The notes: generated from the sequence alone by a model not told the origin. A DNA stretch of 50,095 nt from an uncultured Microbacteriaceae bacterium (GCA_937920245.1 CALGUV010000038.1:1-50095), one strand, 5' to 3'; shown: positions 16,502 to 25,907, counted from the stretch's first letter. Translations and numbers: made by a program.

Positions 16502-18265
16502 ATGCCATATCGCCTGAGCTCATTATTCCTAAGGACCCTTCGAGAAGACCCAGCCGACGCTGAGGTTGAAAGCCATAGGTTGCTTGTTCGCGCGGGCTAC
16601 ATAAGACGCGCGGCACCGGGAGTTTTTAGCTGGCTACCTCTTGGCCTGATGGTCAAAACCAAGATTGAGCAAATCGTTCGCGAAGAAATGGCTGCCGCTG
16701 GTGCCCAAGAGGTCTTCTTTCCGGCCCTGCTTCCAAAAGAGCCATATGAGGTGACCGGTCGGTGGGATGACTACGGAGATAACATTTTCCGCTTGAAAGA
16801 CAGAAAAGACGCGGAGTACTTGCTGGCTCCAACTCACGAAGAGGTCTTCACTCTTTTGGTGAAGGATCTTTATAACTCCTATAAAGATCTTCCCTTGAGC
16901 ATCTACCAAATTCAAAATAAATACCGCGATGAGGCGAGGCCGCGAGCCGGTCTTTTACGTGGTCGCGAGTTCGTAATGAAAGACGCTTACAGCTTTGATG
17001 TGACTGACGAGGGTCTTGAGGTTTCATATCAGGCCCAACGCGCAGCCTACGAGCGCATTTTCACGCGCCTAGGGCTTGAGTATGTAATCGTGAGCGCGGA
17101 TGCCGGAGCGATGGGTGGCTCGAAATCGGAGGAGTTCCTGAGTCCTTCCGAAATTGGCGAGGACTCCTTTGTCAGATCTGCATCCGGCTTTGCTGCCAAT
17201 GTAGAGGCGGTTAGATTCTCACAGTCTCCGGCCATCACGCCGAATAAACAGGCGGCTGAGGACCACGCGTCACCAAACACTCCAACAATTGCCACCTTGG
17301 TTAGCTTCTCGAATGAGAATCACCCCAAGCCAGATGGCACTTGGGAGGCCTCTGACACCCTGAAAAACGTGGTGCTTGCGCTCATCGCTGGAGATGGCAA
17401 GCGAAGGCTGGTCACAGTTGGAATTCCTGGAGATCGAGAAGTCGACCAAAAGCGCGCGGAGGCTTGGTTTGGCTGTGATGTGGAGCAGGCCAACGAGGCC
17501 GATTTCAAGAGTCACCCGGAACTTGTCAAGGGCTACATCGGACCCCGTAAAGATTCAAAACAATTTTTGGGCTTAGAAGCTGAGTCGAAAATCGAGTACC
17601 TGCTGGACCCCAGGATTGCTGAGGGAAGTTCGTGGATTACCGGCGCCAATAAAGATCAAATGCACACTTGGCACCTGACTTTTGGTCGAGACTTTTCCGC
17701 GGATGGAATTGCCGACATCGCAGAGATTCGCGCCGGAGATCCGGCCCCAGACGGTTCAGGGCCCTTGGAAATGGCTCGCGGCATCGAAATCGGTCACATT
17801 TTTCAGCTGGGTCGTAAATACGCCGAGGCACTGGGCCTAAAAGTTCTTGATTCCAACGGAAAGCTCGTCACAGTAACCATGGGCTCCTATGGAATTGGCG
17901 TTACCAGGCTGGTGGCAGTAATTGCTGAGGCGTGCCATGACGACAAGGGTTTGATGTGGCCGGATTCAGTGGCTCCAGCAAACCTTCACATTATCGCGGC
18001 TGGTAAAGACGAAGCCGCCTTCGAGGCAGCTGAGTCTTTGACCGCAGGCGCTGAGGCCCTTGGGCTCAGAGTCATGCTGGATGACCGACCAAAGGTCAGT
18101 CCGGGAGTGAAATTTGCCGACGCGGAGCTGATTGGGAACCCCTGGATAATCATCTGTGGCCGAGGCGTAGCAGAGGGTGAAGTTGAGCTTTGGAACAGAG
18201 TGACAGGCGAACGCTCTCAAGTAAAGATAGACTCAGTTCTCGCTGAGCTAATGGCTAAGCGCTAG
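16502..18265 (+). CDS. proS: Prolyl-tRNA synthetase (bacterial type, with editing domain)
   Basis: This class II synthetase of about 587 residues charges tRNA-Pro. Motif 1 lies in the N-terminal part ([35 protein letters not shown]). Motif 2 is [26 protein letters not shown]. Motif 3 is [17 protein letters not shown]. The insertion domain (YbaK/INS-like, about residues 225-400) that edits Ala-tRNA-Pro is present, followed by an anticodon-binding C-terminus. A GTG two codons upstream (16496) keeps the frame and sits 11 nt after GGGGAG. I prefer ATG 16502, because MPYRLS aligns with typical actinobacterial N-termini and a TAACAT box ends 7 nt before it. It follows ispG by 14 bp. Confidence 0.95.
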   Translation: MPYRLSSLFLRTLREDPADAEVESHRLLVRAGYIRRAAPGVFSWLPLGLMVKTKIEQIVREEMAAAGAQEVFFPALLPKEPYEVTGRWDDYGDNIFRLKDRKDAEYLLAPTHEEVFTLLVKDLYNSYKDLPLSIYQIQNKYRDEARPRAGLLRGREFVMKDAYSFDVTDEGLEVSYQAQRAAYERIFTRLGLEYVIVSADAGAMGGSKSEEFLSPSEIGEDSFVRSASGFAANVEAVRFSQSPAITPNKQAAEDHASPNTPTIATLVSFSNENHPKPDGTWEASDTLKNVVLALIAGDGKRRLVTVGIPGDREVDQKRAEAWFGCDVEQANEADFKSHPELVKGYIGPRKDSKQFLGLEAESKIEYLLDPRIAEGSSWITGANKDQMHTWHLTFGRDFSADGIADIAEIRAGDPAPDGSGPLEMARGIEIGHIFQLGRKYAEALGLKVLDSNGKLVTVTMGSYGIGVTRLVAVIAEACHDDKGLMWPDSVAPANLHIIAAGKDEAAFEAAESLTAGAEALGLRVMLDDRPKVSPGVKFADAELIGNPWIIICGRGVAEGEVELWNRVTGERSQVKIDSVLAELMAKR

Positions 18266-18285
18266 AAACTAAAAAGAGGCGAGTC

Positions 18286-19263
18286 ATGGATATTGATTTA
18301 CAAGTTCTTCGTCTACTAGAGCGCGAGCGGGAAATCCCATTTGACGAACTAGTCCTGATTATCGAAGCGGCCATTCTTGCGGCTTTCGCCAAGGGCTTTT
18401 CGGAACCGGTCAAGGGAGCCCGAGCCGAGCTTGATCGCAAAACCGGTCACGTTCGAATCTTCCAATCCACTCTCGATGAGGACCTAGAGCCCGTTGGTGA
18501 AGAGGAAGTGACGCCCGAAGGTTTTGGTCGAGTCGCCGCTTACGCCGCTAAGCAGGTTATTGCGCAGCGGATGCGGGACATCTCAGACGAAGGCTTGTTA
18601 GGCGAGTTCAAGGGCAAAGAGGGCGACATAGTCTCTGGCCAGATTCAACAGGGCTCCAGATCACACATGGTCTACGTGAATTTAGGCTCAATCGAGGCGC
18701 TTATGCCTCCCGAAGAGCAGGTTCCAACCGAAGAGTATCTGCACGGAAGTCGCATCAGAGTGTATGTAACCAGCGTTCAAATGGGAACCAGGGGACCTCA
18801 GATCACTGTTTCTAGGACCCACCCGGGCTTGGTTAGAAAACTTTTCGCAATGGAGGTCCCAGAGGTCGCTTCCGGCCAAGTCGAAATTGCTTCCGTCGCC
18901 CGCGAGGCCGGCCATAGAACCAAGATTGCTGTTTTTGCAAAGGAACCCGGAATCAACGCCAAGGGAGCTTGCATTGGCGAACTTGGCCAGCGAGTCCGAG
19001 CCGTTAGCGCGGAATTGAATGAGGAAAAAATCGACGTTGTTGATTTCTCTGAGGACTTGGCGACCTTCGTGGCTCACGCCCTATCACCAGCCAGAGTCTC
19101 GGACAGCTTTGTTTTGGACGCTGCTACCAAGGCAGTTAGAGTGCTGGTTCCTGATTTTCAGCTTTCGCTGGCAATCGGCAAAGAGGGCCAGAACGCCCGC
19201 CTGGCAGCGAAATTGACCGGTGCCAAAATCGACATTCAGCCAGATAGCATCCTTGAGGGATAG
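18286..19263 (+). CDS. nusA: Transcription termination/antitermination factor NusA
   Basis: This 325-residue RNA-polymerase-binding elongation factor modulates pausing, termination and antitermination. The N-terminal domain starts MDIDLQVLRLLEREREIPFDELVLIIEAAILAAF. The S1 domain is EGDIVSGQIQQGSRSHMVYVNLGSIEALMPPEEQVP. Two KH domains follow with GACIGELGQRVRAVSAEL and LAIGKEGQNARLAAKLTG. Length fits actinobacterial NusA, which lacks the acidic repeats of enterobacteria. It starts 20 bp after proS with AAGAGGCGAG upstream. rimP, commonly found immediately before nusA, is absent. Confidence 0.96.
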   Translation: MDIDLQVLRLLEREREIPFDELVLIIEAAILAAFAKGFSEPVKGARAELDRKTGHVRIFQSTLDEDLEPVGEEEVTPEGFGRVAAYAAKQVIAQRMRDISDEGLLGEFKGKEGDIVSGQIQQGSRSHMVYVNLGSIEALMPPEEQVPTEEYLHGSRIRVYVTSVQMGTRGPQITVSRTHPGLVRKLFAMEVPEVASGQVEIASVAREAGHRTKIAVFAKEPGINAKGACIGELGQRVRAVSAELNEEKIDVVDFSEDLATFVAHALSPARVSDSFVLDAATKAVRVLVPDFQLSLAIGKEGQNARLAAKLTGAKIDIQPDSILEG

Positions 19264-19287
19264 CGTCATTAGGTAAGGGGCCCTAGA

Positions 19288-19545
19288 ATGGAGCCTATTC
19301 GGACCTGTGTTGGCTGCCGCCAACGGGATTCGATGAAGCACTTGCTAAAAATTGTTTCAGTGAATCAAAGTTTTGTTCTTGACCAGCAGCGCAAGCTAGC
19401 CGGAAGAGGGGCTTGGGTTCATGAAAAATGTTTGCAGCTAGCGCTTGATCGAAAAGGTCTAGTTCGCGCCTTGGGTGACTCTAATTCAGAGTCGCTTGAG
19501 ACATGGCTTAGGAATCAGGCACAAAACATGGCTGACACACAATGA
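19288..19545 (+). CDS. ylxR: YlxR-family (DUF448) RNA-binding/nucleoid-associated protein
   Basis: This small 85-residue basic protein has the DUF448 signature MEPIRTCVGCRQRDSMKHLLKIV at its N-terminus and the GRGAWVHEKCLQLAL block that completes the fold. YlxR homologues lie between nusA and infB across Gram-positive bacteria; they have been linked to RNA binding, to RNase P and to transcription control, without one settled role. It begins 24 bp after nusA with AGGTAAGGGGCC upstream and is followed by the 73-bp infB leader with a strong hairpin. Confidence 0.93.
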   Translation: MEPIRTCVGCRQRDSMKHLLKIVSVNQSFVLDQQRKLAGRGAWVHEKCLQLALDRKGLVRALGDSNSESLETWLRNQAQNMADTQ

Positions 19546-19583
19546 GTTTCTCGAAATGAGACCCCCTCAGAACTAAGGCCTTC

Positions 19584-19609
19584 CCTGTTTGGGGTCGGCC
19601 CCGAACAGG
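19584..19609 (+). promoter_or_regulatory. Hairpin overlapping the infB ribosome binding site
   Basis: The arms at 19584-19594 (CCTGTTTGGGG) and 19599-19609 (CCCCGAACAGG) pair over 11 bp, with one T-G wobble, around a TCGG tetraloop. The infB Shine-Dalgarno AGGAG (19607-19611) shares its first three bases with the 3' arm. When folded, the hairpin should hide part of the ribosome binding site. It is followed by an A-run rather than a T-run, so it is not a plus-strand terminator. Confidence 0.55.
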
Positions 19610-19618
19610 AGAAAAAAA

Positions 19619-22234
19619 GTGGCGCTTCCACGCGTATACGATATTGCTAAAGAACTTGGGATTGATACCAAGACAGCTTTGGCCAAATTAGAAGAGCTTG
19701 GCGAATACGTCAAAGGTGGCTCTTCAACAATCACACCACCGGTAGCCGCAAGGCTAAAGGGTGCTTTCCCAAAGAAGCAAGCTCCAGCCAAGAAGGAGCC
19801 GGCAAAGCCAAAGGCTAAGCCTGCGCCAGAAGCTCCGGCTGTTGCCGAGAGCCCAAAGCCCTCAGAAGTCACTGAGCCTCTCGCTCCCGCTGCAGTCGAG
19901 CCACCGCCGGTTGCTGCGTCTGTCGCTGGAGAACCAGTCGCGGAGGAGAAGTCCGCCGCCGCAACAATGCTTGGCACACCTCGCCCAGGTAACAATCCAT
20001 TTTCTTCGAACCAGGGCATGGGAATACCTCGCCCGATGGTTCGTCCAGGCAACAACCCATTTGCTGCAAATCAGGGCATGGGGCGACCAAGACCAGGAGC
20101 GCCAAGACCTGCCGAGTCAGCACCACGCCCAGGAGCACCAAGACCAGGAGCGCCAAGACCTGCCGGCGGAGCACCTCGCCCAGGCGGCGGAGCACCGCGT
20201 CCAGGTGGAGCGCCAGCGTTCGGAGCACCGGGACAGAAGCCAGGGTTTGGACCTCCAGCCGGAAGACCGGGTCCAGCCGGCCGTGGTGGCCGCGGAGCGG
20301 GCACTGCAGGAGCATTTGGTAGGGGCGGTTCTCGCGGAAAATCCCGTAAGTCAAAAAGAACAAAGCGCGAAGAATTTGAACAAAGAGATGTTCCCAGCCT
20401 GGGCGGCACAATGGTGCCTCGCGGCGATGGAACAACCGTGCTGCGAGTTCGTCGTGGATCCTCGATCCAAGACTTCGCAGACAAGATTGGCACTAACTCC
20501 GCTCAGTTGATCACCATCCTGTTCCACTTGGGACAGATGGCGACTGCGACAGCATCCCTAGACGAAGATACCTTCCAGATTCTTGGTGAGGAGCTTGGCT
20601 ACAAGGTCGAGGTTGTCTCGCCTGAAGATGAAGAGCGAGAGCTCTTCGAAGGCTTCGGTCTGGATATTTCGACTGGCATCGAGGAGGAAGACGAGGAAGC
20701 ACTTTCCCCAAGACCTCCGGTCGTGACCGTAATGGGACACGTGGATCACGGAAAGACTAGGTTGCTTGACTCGATTCGTAATGCGAATGTTGTCGACGGT
20801 GAGGCTGGTGGAATCACCCAGCACATCGGTGCCTACCAGGTTCACACAACTCACGAAGGTCTAGATCGAGCGATCACATTTATTGATACGCCGGGTCACG
20901 AGGCTTTCACCGCCATGCGAGTCAGAGGTACTGAAGTCACAGACATTGCCATCTTGGTTGTGGCTGCGGACGACGGTGTAATGCCTCAGACCATTGAGGC
21001 TTTGAACCATGCCCAGGCCGCAAGAGTTCCAATTGTGGTTGCCGTCAACAAGGTTGATAAAGAGGGCGCAAACCCTGCGAAGATTCGCCAGCAGCTAACT
21101 GAATTCGGCCTAGTTGCCGAGGAATTCGGCGGAGACGTGATGTTCGTAGACGTATCTGCGCTGAAGGGCGACGGTATTGACAAGCTTCTTGACGCAGTGC
21201 TTTTGACTGCCGATGCAGCTCTAGATCTTCGAGCCAACCCTGACAAGGCAGCGCGTGGAGTTGCCATTGAGGCAAACCTAGACAAGGGACGCGGTTCCGT
21301 TGCGACGGTTCTGATTCAGTCAGGAACCCTAGAGGTTGGTAACGCAATTGTTGCCGGTGCTGCTTACGGCCGAGTCCGTGCGATGTTTGATGAAAACGGA
21401 GATCCGGTTAAGTTTGCGACTCCTTCAAGGCCGGTTCAGGTTCTCGGTCTGCAGTCAGTTCCGCGCGCCGGAGATACCTTCGTGGTTGCCGAGGACGAGC
21501 GTCAGGCAAGGCAGATCGCAGAAAAGCGTGAAGCTGCCGACCGAAACGCCCTGCTGGCAAGGACCAGAAAGAAGCTTTCACTCGAGGACTTCACTCAGGC
21601 TCTCGAGGATGGCAAGGTCGAATCATTGAACTTGATCATCAAGGGTGACGTTTCAGGTGCCGTTGAGGCCCTGGAGGACAGCTTGCTCAAGATTGACGTT
21701 GGCGACTCAGTGCAGCTGCGAATCATCCACCGTGGTGTTGGAGCAATCACTGAATCTGACGTAAACCTAGCCACTGTCGACTCGGCGGTAATCATCGGAT
21801 TCAACGTTCGTCCAGACAACAAGGCGAAGGAACGAGCAGACCGTGAGGGTGTCGACATCCGTCACTACACCGTGATCTACAACGTCCTTGAAGACATTGA
21901 AAACTCACTCAAGGGAATGCTCAAGCCGGAATACGAAGAAGCTCAGTTGGGAACAGCCGAAGTTCGCGAAGTATTCAAGTCCTCCAAGTTCGGTCTCATC
22001 GCTGGTTCATATGTTCGAAGCGGCCTAATGCGTCGAAACGCTATGGCAAGAGTCTTGAGAAACGGCGAAGTAATCGGCGAGAACCTCAAGGTCGAGTCAC
22101 TGAAGCGATTCAAGGACGATGCCACTGAGGTAAAGGCTGATTTCGAGTGTGGAATCGGACTGGGTAGCTTCAACGATGTGAAGATCGATGACGTCATCGA
22201 GACTTACGAGATGGTAGAGAAGCCGAGGAGCTAA
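19619..22234 (+). CDS. infB: Translation initiation factor IF-2
   Basis: This GTPase of about 871 residues brings fMet-tRNA to the 30S subunit. The IF2_N motif [27 protein letters not shown] is at the N-terminus. A long disordered region follows (about residues 50-260), Ala/Pro-rich then Arg-Pro-Gly repeats such as GAPRPGG and two copies of RPGNNPF-type units, ending in a [19 protein letters not shown] basic patch. The G domain shows GHVDHGKT (near residue 374), DTPGHEAF and NKVDKEGA; domains II-IV follow. A longer frame begins at TTG 19589, but that codon lies inside the leader hairpin. GTG 19619 is 7 nt after AGGAG and gives the expected [10 protein letters not shown] start. The TAA overlaps the rbfA ATG by one base. 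Confidence 0.96.
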   Translation: MALPRVYDIAKELGIDTKTALAKLEELGEYVKGGSSTITPPVAARLKGAFPKKQAPAKKEPAKPKAKPAPEAPAVAESPKPSEVTEPLAPAAVEPPPVAASVAGEPVAEEKSAAATMLGTPRPGNNPFSSNQGMGIPRPMVRPGNNPFAANQGMGRPRPGAPRPAESAPRPGAPRPGAPRPAGGAPRPGGGAPRPGGAPAFGAPGQKPGFGPPAGRPGPAGRGGRGAGTAGAFGRGGSRGKSRKSKRTKREEFEQRDVPSLGGTMVPRGDGTTVLRVRRGSSIQDFADKIGTNSAQLITILFHLGQMATATASLDEDTFQILGEELGYKVEVVSPEDEERELFEGFGLDISTGIEEEDEEALSPRPPVVTVMGHVDHGKTRLLDSIRNANVVDGEAGGITQHIGAYQVHTTHEGLDRAITFIDTPGHEAFTAMRVRGTEVTDIAILVVAADDGVMPQTIEALNHAQAARVPIVVAVNKVDKEGANPAKIRQQLTEFGLVAEEFGGDVMFVDVSALKGDGIDKLLDAVLLTADAALDLRANPDKAARGVAIEANLDKGRGSVATVLIQSGTLEVGNAIVAGAAYGRVRAMFDENGDPVKFATPSRPVQVLGLQSVPRAGDTFVVAEDERQARQIAEKREAADRNALLARTRKKLSLEDFTQALEDGKVESLNLIIKGDVSGAVEALEDSLLKIDVGDSVQLRIIHRGVGAITESDVNLATVDSAVIIGFNVRPDNKAKERADREGVDIRHYTVIYNVLEDIENSLKGMLKPEYEEAQLGTAEVREVFKSSKFGLIAGSYVRSGLMRRNAMARVLRNGEVIGENLKVESLKRFKDDATEVKADFECGIGLGSFNDVKIDDVIETYEMVEKPRS
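19977..20280 (+). repeat. Low-complexity Pro/Arg/Gly codon repeats within infB
   Basis: Imperfect in-frame repeats of 12-15 bp, of the form agcaccaagaccagga and variants, encode APRPG-type units. Two longer related blocks start near 19983 and 20043 and encode [14 protein letters not shown] and [14 protein letters not shown]. They lie within the normally variable N-terminal region of IF-2 and are prone to slippage, so copy number may differ between close strains. Confidence 0.8.
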
Positions 22235-22662
22235 TGGCAGATCACGCTAGAGCGCTGCGTCTTGCGGAGCGGATTAAAGTATTGGCGGCCTCCGCACTAG
22301 CAAAGGTTGTCAAGGACCCTGATTTGGGTTTCGTTACCTTCACCGACGCTCGAGTTACCCCTGATCTAATGCAGGCCCGACTTTTCTACACTGTTTTTGG
22401 TTCCGATGCGGACAAGGCTTCCACGGTAGCTATTCTGCAGAAAAACACCGGCCGGCTCAGGGGAGAAATCGGAAAACAGCTGGGCATAAGAATGACCCCA
22501 ACCCTGGAACTCGTTCTCGACGATGTCCCAGAAAATGCTGGCGACTTGAACGAGCTTTTGGCCGAGGCTAAAAGACGAGATGGCGAATTGGAGAAACTTG
22601 CCAAGGGTGCCAAGCACGCGGGCGATGCCGACCCATATATTCAAAAGCCGCAGGAAGACTAA
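22234..22662 (+). CDS. rbfA: Ribosome-binding factor A
   Basis: This 142-residue 30S maturation factor has the KH-like RbfA fold: RALRLAERIKVLAASALAKVVKDPDLGFVTFTDARVTPDLMQARLFYTVFG, then NTGRLRGEIGKQLGIRMTPTLELVLDDVPENA. The C-terminal tail (~25 residues) is charged. It is coupled on both sides by one-base stop/start overlaps (TAATG) with infB and truB, so the three genes should be translated in concert. Confidence 0.96.
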   Translation: MADHARALRLAERIKVLAASALAKVVKDPDLGFVTFTDARVTPDLMQARLFYTVFGSDADKASTVAILQKNTGRLRGEIGKQLGIRMTPTLELVLDDVPENAGDLNELLAEAKRRDGELEKLAKGAKHAGDADPYIQKPQED

Positions 22663-23525
22663 TGCAGCATGGCCTAGTTCTGATTGACAAGCCCCAGGAC
22701 TGGACTTCTTTTGATGTTGTCGCAAAAATGCGAGGGGTTCTCGGCACAAAAAAAGTCGGGCATGGCGGAACCTTGGATCCTTTGGCCACCGGTCTGTTGG
22801 TGCTCGGCGCAAACCAGGGCACAAAATTACTGCAGTTCTTGCTCGGTCAAGACAAGGCGTACACCGCTACCGTGCGGCTGGGGCAATCAACCCTCAGCGA
22901 TGATTCTCAGTCGGAAGTCCTTGAGACTAAAGATGCTTCAGGCATCACTGCCGACCAAATCGACAAGGTCATTGCGTCTTTGACCGGACCGCTTGATCAA
23001 ATACCTTCGAGTGTGAGCGCCAAAAAGATTGATGGCGTCAGGGCTTACGACTTGGTGCGACAGGGTAACAAGGTTGACCTAAAGCCCAAGTCAATAGTGA
23101 TTCGTGACTTTGCTCGCACCAGCGAGCTAAGTCACCATGACGGTCTGGTTGATTTTGACATCAGCGTTAGGTGCAGTTCCGGGACCTACATCCGTGCCCT
23201 AGCCAGGGACATGGGCCAAGCACTCGAAGTGGGAGGCCACTTGATTGAGCTTCGTCGAACCGCAGTCGCTTCTTTTTTGATTGGTGATGCGACGGCAGTC
23301 ACCGACGAGCCTCGTTGGATCAGCCTGGCTGATGCTGCCTCCAGGCTGTTCCCAAGCTTCGAGATTTCTGCCGACCAGGAACGTGACCTTAGACACGGTA
23401 AGAAAATTGAGTTGGAATCAGACGAGTCTGAAATCGCACTTATTCGCGAGCAGCAACTGATTGCTCTTGCCACAAGAACTGGCTCTCAATACAAGTCGAT
23501 AGCAGTGTTCCAGGAGGAGCAGTGA
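22662..23525 (+). CDS. truB: tRNA pseudouridine-55 synthase
   Basis: This 287-residue enzyme modifies U55 in the T-loop of tRNAs. The N-terminal block GLVLIDKPQDWTSFDVVAKMRG and the catalytic motif GHGGTLDPLATGLLVLG (D39 as nucleophile) are clear. KAYTATVRLGQSTLSDD, VSAKKIDGVRAYDLVRQG and CSSGTYIRALARDMGQAL follow. The C-terminus carries a PUA-like extension (about residues 235-280). It overlaps rbfA by one base and the next membrane-protein gene by four (GTGA). Confidence 0.96.
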   Translation: MQHGLVLIDKPQDWTSFDVVAKMRGVLGTKKVGHGGTLDPLATGLLVLGANQGTKLLQFLLGQDKAYTATVRLGQSTLSDDSQSEVLETKDASGITADQIDKVIASLTGPLDQIPSSVSAKKIDGVRAYDLVRQGNKVDLKPKSIVIRDFARTSELSHHDGLVDFDISVRCSSGTYIRALARDMGQALEVGGHLIELRRTAVASFLIGDATAVTDEPRWISLADAASRLFPSFEISADQERDLRHGKKIELESDESEIALIREQQLIALATRTGSQYKSIAVFQEEQ

Positions 23526-23899
23526 TAGACGCCTTTTTCTTGATTCTGGCCTGGTATGCAGTCGCGGCTGGGCTGGTTCTGATTTTTTTGGGACTAATCG
23601 GCAAATCACCGAGTGGATTTTCCCTTGGGCTAGCGATCGGAGTTGAGGCGGGCCTTCTAGTCCAGTTGATTCTCTCGATTGTTTTGGTTTCTCTTGGTCA
23701 GTACGCGGTAATCGACACCTGGGAGTTCTTTGGTTACCTAATAGTCGCCCTTATGGTTCCGATTGCCGGAGCGGTTTGGGCGTTGGTTGAACGAAATCGT
23801 TGGTCAACTGTGGTTTTGGGGGCAGCAGTTCTTACGATCGCCGTGATGTTGGTCAGAATGCAGCAAATCTGGACCGGGGTAAACCCTTTCGCAATCTAA
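23522..23899 (+). CDS. Four-helix membrane protein of unknown function
   Basis: This 125-residue, very hydrophobic protein has about four transmembrane helices: IDAFFLILAWYAVAAGLVLIFLGLI, SLGLAIGVEAGLLVQLILSIVLVSL, EFFGYLIVALMVPIAGAVWALV and TVVLGAAVLTIAVMLVRM. It has no enzymatic motif that I recognise. The start GTG overlaps the truB stop by four bases, so it is expressed with truB. It resembles the small conserved membrane proteins often found between truB and ribF in Microbacteriaceae. Function is not assignable. Confidence 0.8.
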   Translation: MIDAFFLILAWYAVAAGLVLIFLGLIGKSPSGFSLGLAIGVEAGLLVQLILSIVLVSLGQYAVIDTWEFFGYLIVALMVPIAGAVWALVERNRWSTVVLGAAVLTIAVMLVRMQQIWTGVNPFAI

Positions 23900-23918
23900 G
23901 ATTGATCTTGGAGAATTC

Positions 23919-24308
23919 ATGAAAAAATCAATGGGCGTTGGCAGGGTCTTGGTCGCTGTCTATGGCGTCTTTGCTCTTTCGGCCTCGGCTAGAGCCGGTT
24001 ATCAGCTAATTCGAGAATTTGATCAGGCTCCCGTTGCTTATTTATTATCAGCGGTTGCCGCAGTGGTTTACATAGTCGCTACTTTTTCACTTGCTCAGCC
24101 GGCAAAGTATCACGCGTTGGCCCTGTTGGCCGTCCGGTTTGAACTGGCAGGAGTAATTATTGTTGGCTTGCTCTCGATTTTGATGCCGGAACTGTTCGGT
24201 CATCCATCGGTTTGGTCTGGCTTCGGTGTTGGTTATGGTTTTATCCCACTTGTGTTGCCGGTGTTGGGTCTGATTTGGCTGAGGGGGCAGAGTGCTGGAA
24301 CTAAGTAA
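23919..24308 (+). CDS. Small multi-pass membrane protein of unknown function
   Basis: This 129-residue protein has about four hydrophobic segments: GRVLVAVYGVFALSASARA, APVAYLLSAVAAVVYIVATFSLA, LALLAVRFELAGVIIVGLLSILM and GYGFIPLVLPVLGLIWL. The ATG follows TTGGAGAATTC. It starts 19 bp after the preceding membrane gene, and its last 17 bases overlap the ribF start region. Its position suggests co-expression with truB and ribF, but no motif reveals a function. Confidence 0.78.
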   Translation: MKKSMGVGRVLVAVYGVFALSASARAGYQLIREFDQAPVAYLLSAVAAVVYIVATFSLAQPAKYHALALLAVRFELAGVIIVGLLSILMPELFGHPSVWSGFGVGYGFIPLVLPVLGLIWLRGQSAGTK

Positions 24309-25215
24309 TTCCGTTTTGCCCGATGGGTACACCGATACGGCCGTTGCCATAGGCAAATTCGACGGTATTCATTTGGGGCATCAGCAGTTGTTCCGCGAAC
24401 TCGTGCATTTTTCTGAGGAGGCGGGTCTTGCAGCAGCGGTCCTAACTTTTGATCGCCACCCAGATGCGTTTTTGAAGCCCGGGACCGAGCCGTCTTCAAT
24501 TATTGGGCCCATCCAAAAATCCCGAATTGTAGAGTCGCTTGGGGCTGATGCTCTAATAACTCTGCGGTTTGATCAGCAGCTTGCGAACCTTTCTCCAGAG
24601 GAGTTTGTCGTAGATCACCTGATGTCCCTCAGAGCTAAATTGGTACTGGTTGGGCAAGGGTTTCGTTTTGGACACAAGGGATCCGGAAGCATTATTGAGC
24701 TTAGGCAGCTTGGCGAACGTTTTGGCTTCGAGGCCAAAGAGGTTCCCACGGTTGTCTTTGGCGACCTTCCGGTTTCTAGCACCGAGATAAGAAAAGCGAT
24801 TGCTGCTGGAAACATCAAGGCTGCAAACGCCATGCTTGGACGAAATCATCAAACCGAGGGCATAGTTGAACATGGCCGCAAGATCGGCCGGAAAATCGGT
24901 TTTCCAACTGCGAACCTTGCTCGAAACAGCGAGGGGCTGTTGCCGGTTGACGGTGTTTACGCCGGCTGGCTGCATTCGGACGGTGTTCGCTATCCAGCGG
25001 CGCATTCGGTGGGGACTAACGACTCCATAGAGGCTGTTCCACGCCTTCTGGAATCCCACGTGATTGGCCGTGATGATCTTGACCTCTATGACAAAATCGT
25101 GACTTGTGAGTATGTCGAGCAAGTAAGACCTTGGGCTAAATATGAGTCCATGGAAAAGCTCATCGAGCAGATCGGCTCCGACGTTGAAGCCTGCAGGCGA
25201 GTGCTTGGGGAGTAG
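24292..25215 (+). CDS. ribF: Bifunctional riboflavin kinase / FMN adenylyltransferase (FAD synthetase)
   Basis: This 307-residue enzyme makes FMN and then FAD from riboflavin. The N-terminal nucleotidyltransferase domain has AVAIGKFDGIHLGHQQLFREL (HxGH-like motif), VLTFDRHPD, LVVGQGFRFGHKGSG-like residues and PVSSTEIRKAI. The C-terminal kinase domain has EGIVEHGRKIGRKIGFPTANLA (the GxxxGFPTAN motif) followed by GVYAGWL. Start is GTG at 24292, with GAGGGGGCA upstream, overlapping the preceding membrane gene by 17 bases. No FMN riboswitch precedes it. Confidence 0.95.
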   Translation: MLELSNSVLPDGYTDTAVAIGKFDGIHLGHQQLFRELVHFSEEAGLAAAVLTFDRHPDAFLKPGTEPSSIIGPIQKSRIVESLGADALITLRFDQQLANLSPEEFVVDHLMSLRAKLVLVGQGFRFGHKGSGSIIELRQLGERFGFEAKEVPTVVFGDLPVSSTEIRKAIAAGNIKAANAMLGRNHQTEGIVEHGRKIGRKIGFPTANLARNSEGLLPVDGVYAGWLHSDGVRYPAAHSVGTNDSIEAVPRLLESHVIGRDDLDLYDKIVTCEYVEQVRPWAKYESMEKLIEQIGSDVEACRRVLGE

Positions 25216-25224
25216 GGTCTAGTT

Positions 25225-25794
25225 ATGAGTTTTGTAGGAGCAATTTCAAGCGGGTTCAAGAACTTCGTCAATTTCAAGGGGAAGGCCAGCCGGTCTCAGT
25301 ACTGGTATTGGGTTCTTTTTACACTGCTACTAGCGCTAGTCCTAGGGACAATTGAAGGCGTAATTTGGCCAACGGCTGCGACCACAGGGGACCCGGTGAC
25401 CGATATTCAGTCGCTGAGCACTGACTTCACTCCGCTCACAACTATTTCTTCACTAGTTCTTTTTTTGCCGAATCTGTCGATTCTGGCAAGACGCCTCCAT
25501 GATGCCGGCTTCAGCGCAAAGTGGCTGTTCCTGATCATTGTTCCTGCTGGTTACTCTATTTTTGCGACTATCGGTTCGATCGCTTTGATCAATGATTACC
25601 CATCTGGCCAGGAGTTCTCTCCAGAGCTTTTGATGTCATTGGTGTTCCTGATTGTCCCGATTCTCGCGCTGGCCGCCATCGTCTTCATTATTTTCTTGGT
25701 TTTGGTTCTAAAGACCTCAAAGAGTTTTTATGACGGGAACAAATATGTTGAGCCAGAGCCGCTTGATTCGCTTGATGAGGGCACTACCGCCTAG
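25225..25794 (+). CDS. DUF805 family membrane protein
   Basis: This 189-residue protein shows the DUF805 pattern: an N-terminal FVNFKGKASRSQYWYWVLFTLLLALVLG (the GRxxRxxYW-like entry motif into helix 1), a central LPNLSILARRLHDAGFSAKWLFL motif, and two further hydrophobic segments ending in FLVLVLKTSKSFYDGNKYVEPEP. These proteins are widespread inner-membrane proteins of unknown role. It begins 9 bp after ribF and ends the long nusA-to-ribF transcription unit; rpsO follows after a 113-bp leader. Confidence 0.88.
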   Translation: MSFVGAISSGFKNFVNFKGKASRSQYWYWVLFTLLLALVLGTIEGVIWPTAATTGDPVTDIQSLSTDFTPLTTISSLVLFLPNLSILARRLHDAGFSAKWLFLIIVPAGYSIFATIGSIALINDYPSGQEFSPELLMSLVFLIVPILALAAIVFIIFLVLVLKTSKSFYDGNKYVEPEPLDSLDEGTTA

Positions 25795-25829
25795 CCAAAA
25801 ACAGTTTTTATGTCTAGACTTCTGAGGTT

Positions 25830-25842
25830 GCCGTGTAACGGC
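25830..25842 (+). promoter_or_regulatory. Hairpin in the rpsO leader (possible S15 autoregulatory element)
   Basis: GCCGT-GTA-ACGGC (25830-25842) forms a 5-bp stem in the 113-nt gap before rpsO. GCCGCGG (25841-25847) could pair with a CGCCGCGC run further down, giving a branched structure near the ribosome binding site. S15 autoregulates its own mRNA in several phyla, so this leader is a reasonable candidate. No consensus match is claimed. Confidence 0.3.
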
Positions 25843-25907
25843 CGCGGATTAAGAGAGCGACAGACAACCTGTTTGACGCGCCGCGCAGCGGATCGGAAGG
25901 ATCAGCA

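Noticed and set aside
19589..19618. Ten extra N-terminal codons for infB from a TTG start
   Set aside because: The TTG lies in the leader hairpin with no ribosome binding site. GTG 19619 has AGGAG at 7 nt and gives the family N-terminus.
19977..20280. Regular short repeats that could suggest a CRISPR-like array
   Set aside because: The units are in frame, contiguous, without unique spacers, and encode the IF-2 low-complexity region.
19869..20510. Long open frames in other registers and on the opposite strand over the IF-2 repeat region
   Set aside because: They arise from the Pro/Arg/Gly codon repeats and have no start signals or domain content.
25795..25815. AAAAAC...GTTTTT after the DUF805 gene as a terminator
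   Set aside because: The stem is only weak A-T pairs with almost no loop, so it is unlikely to stop transcription.
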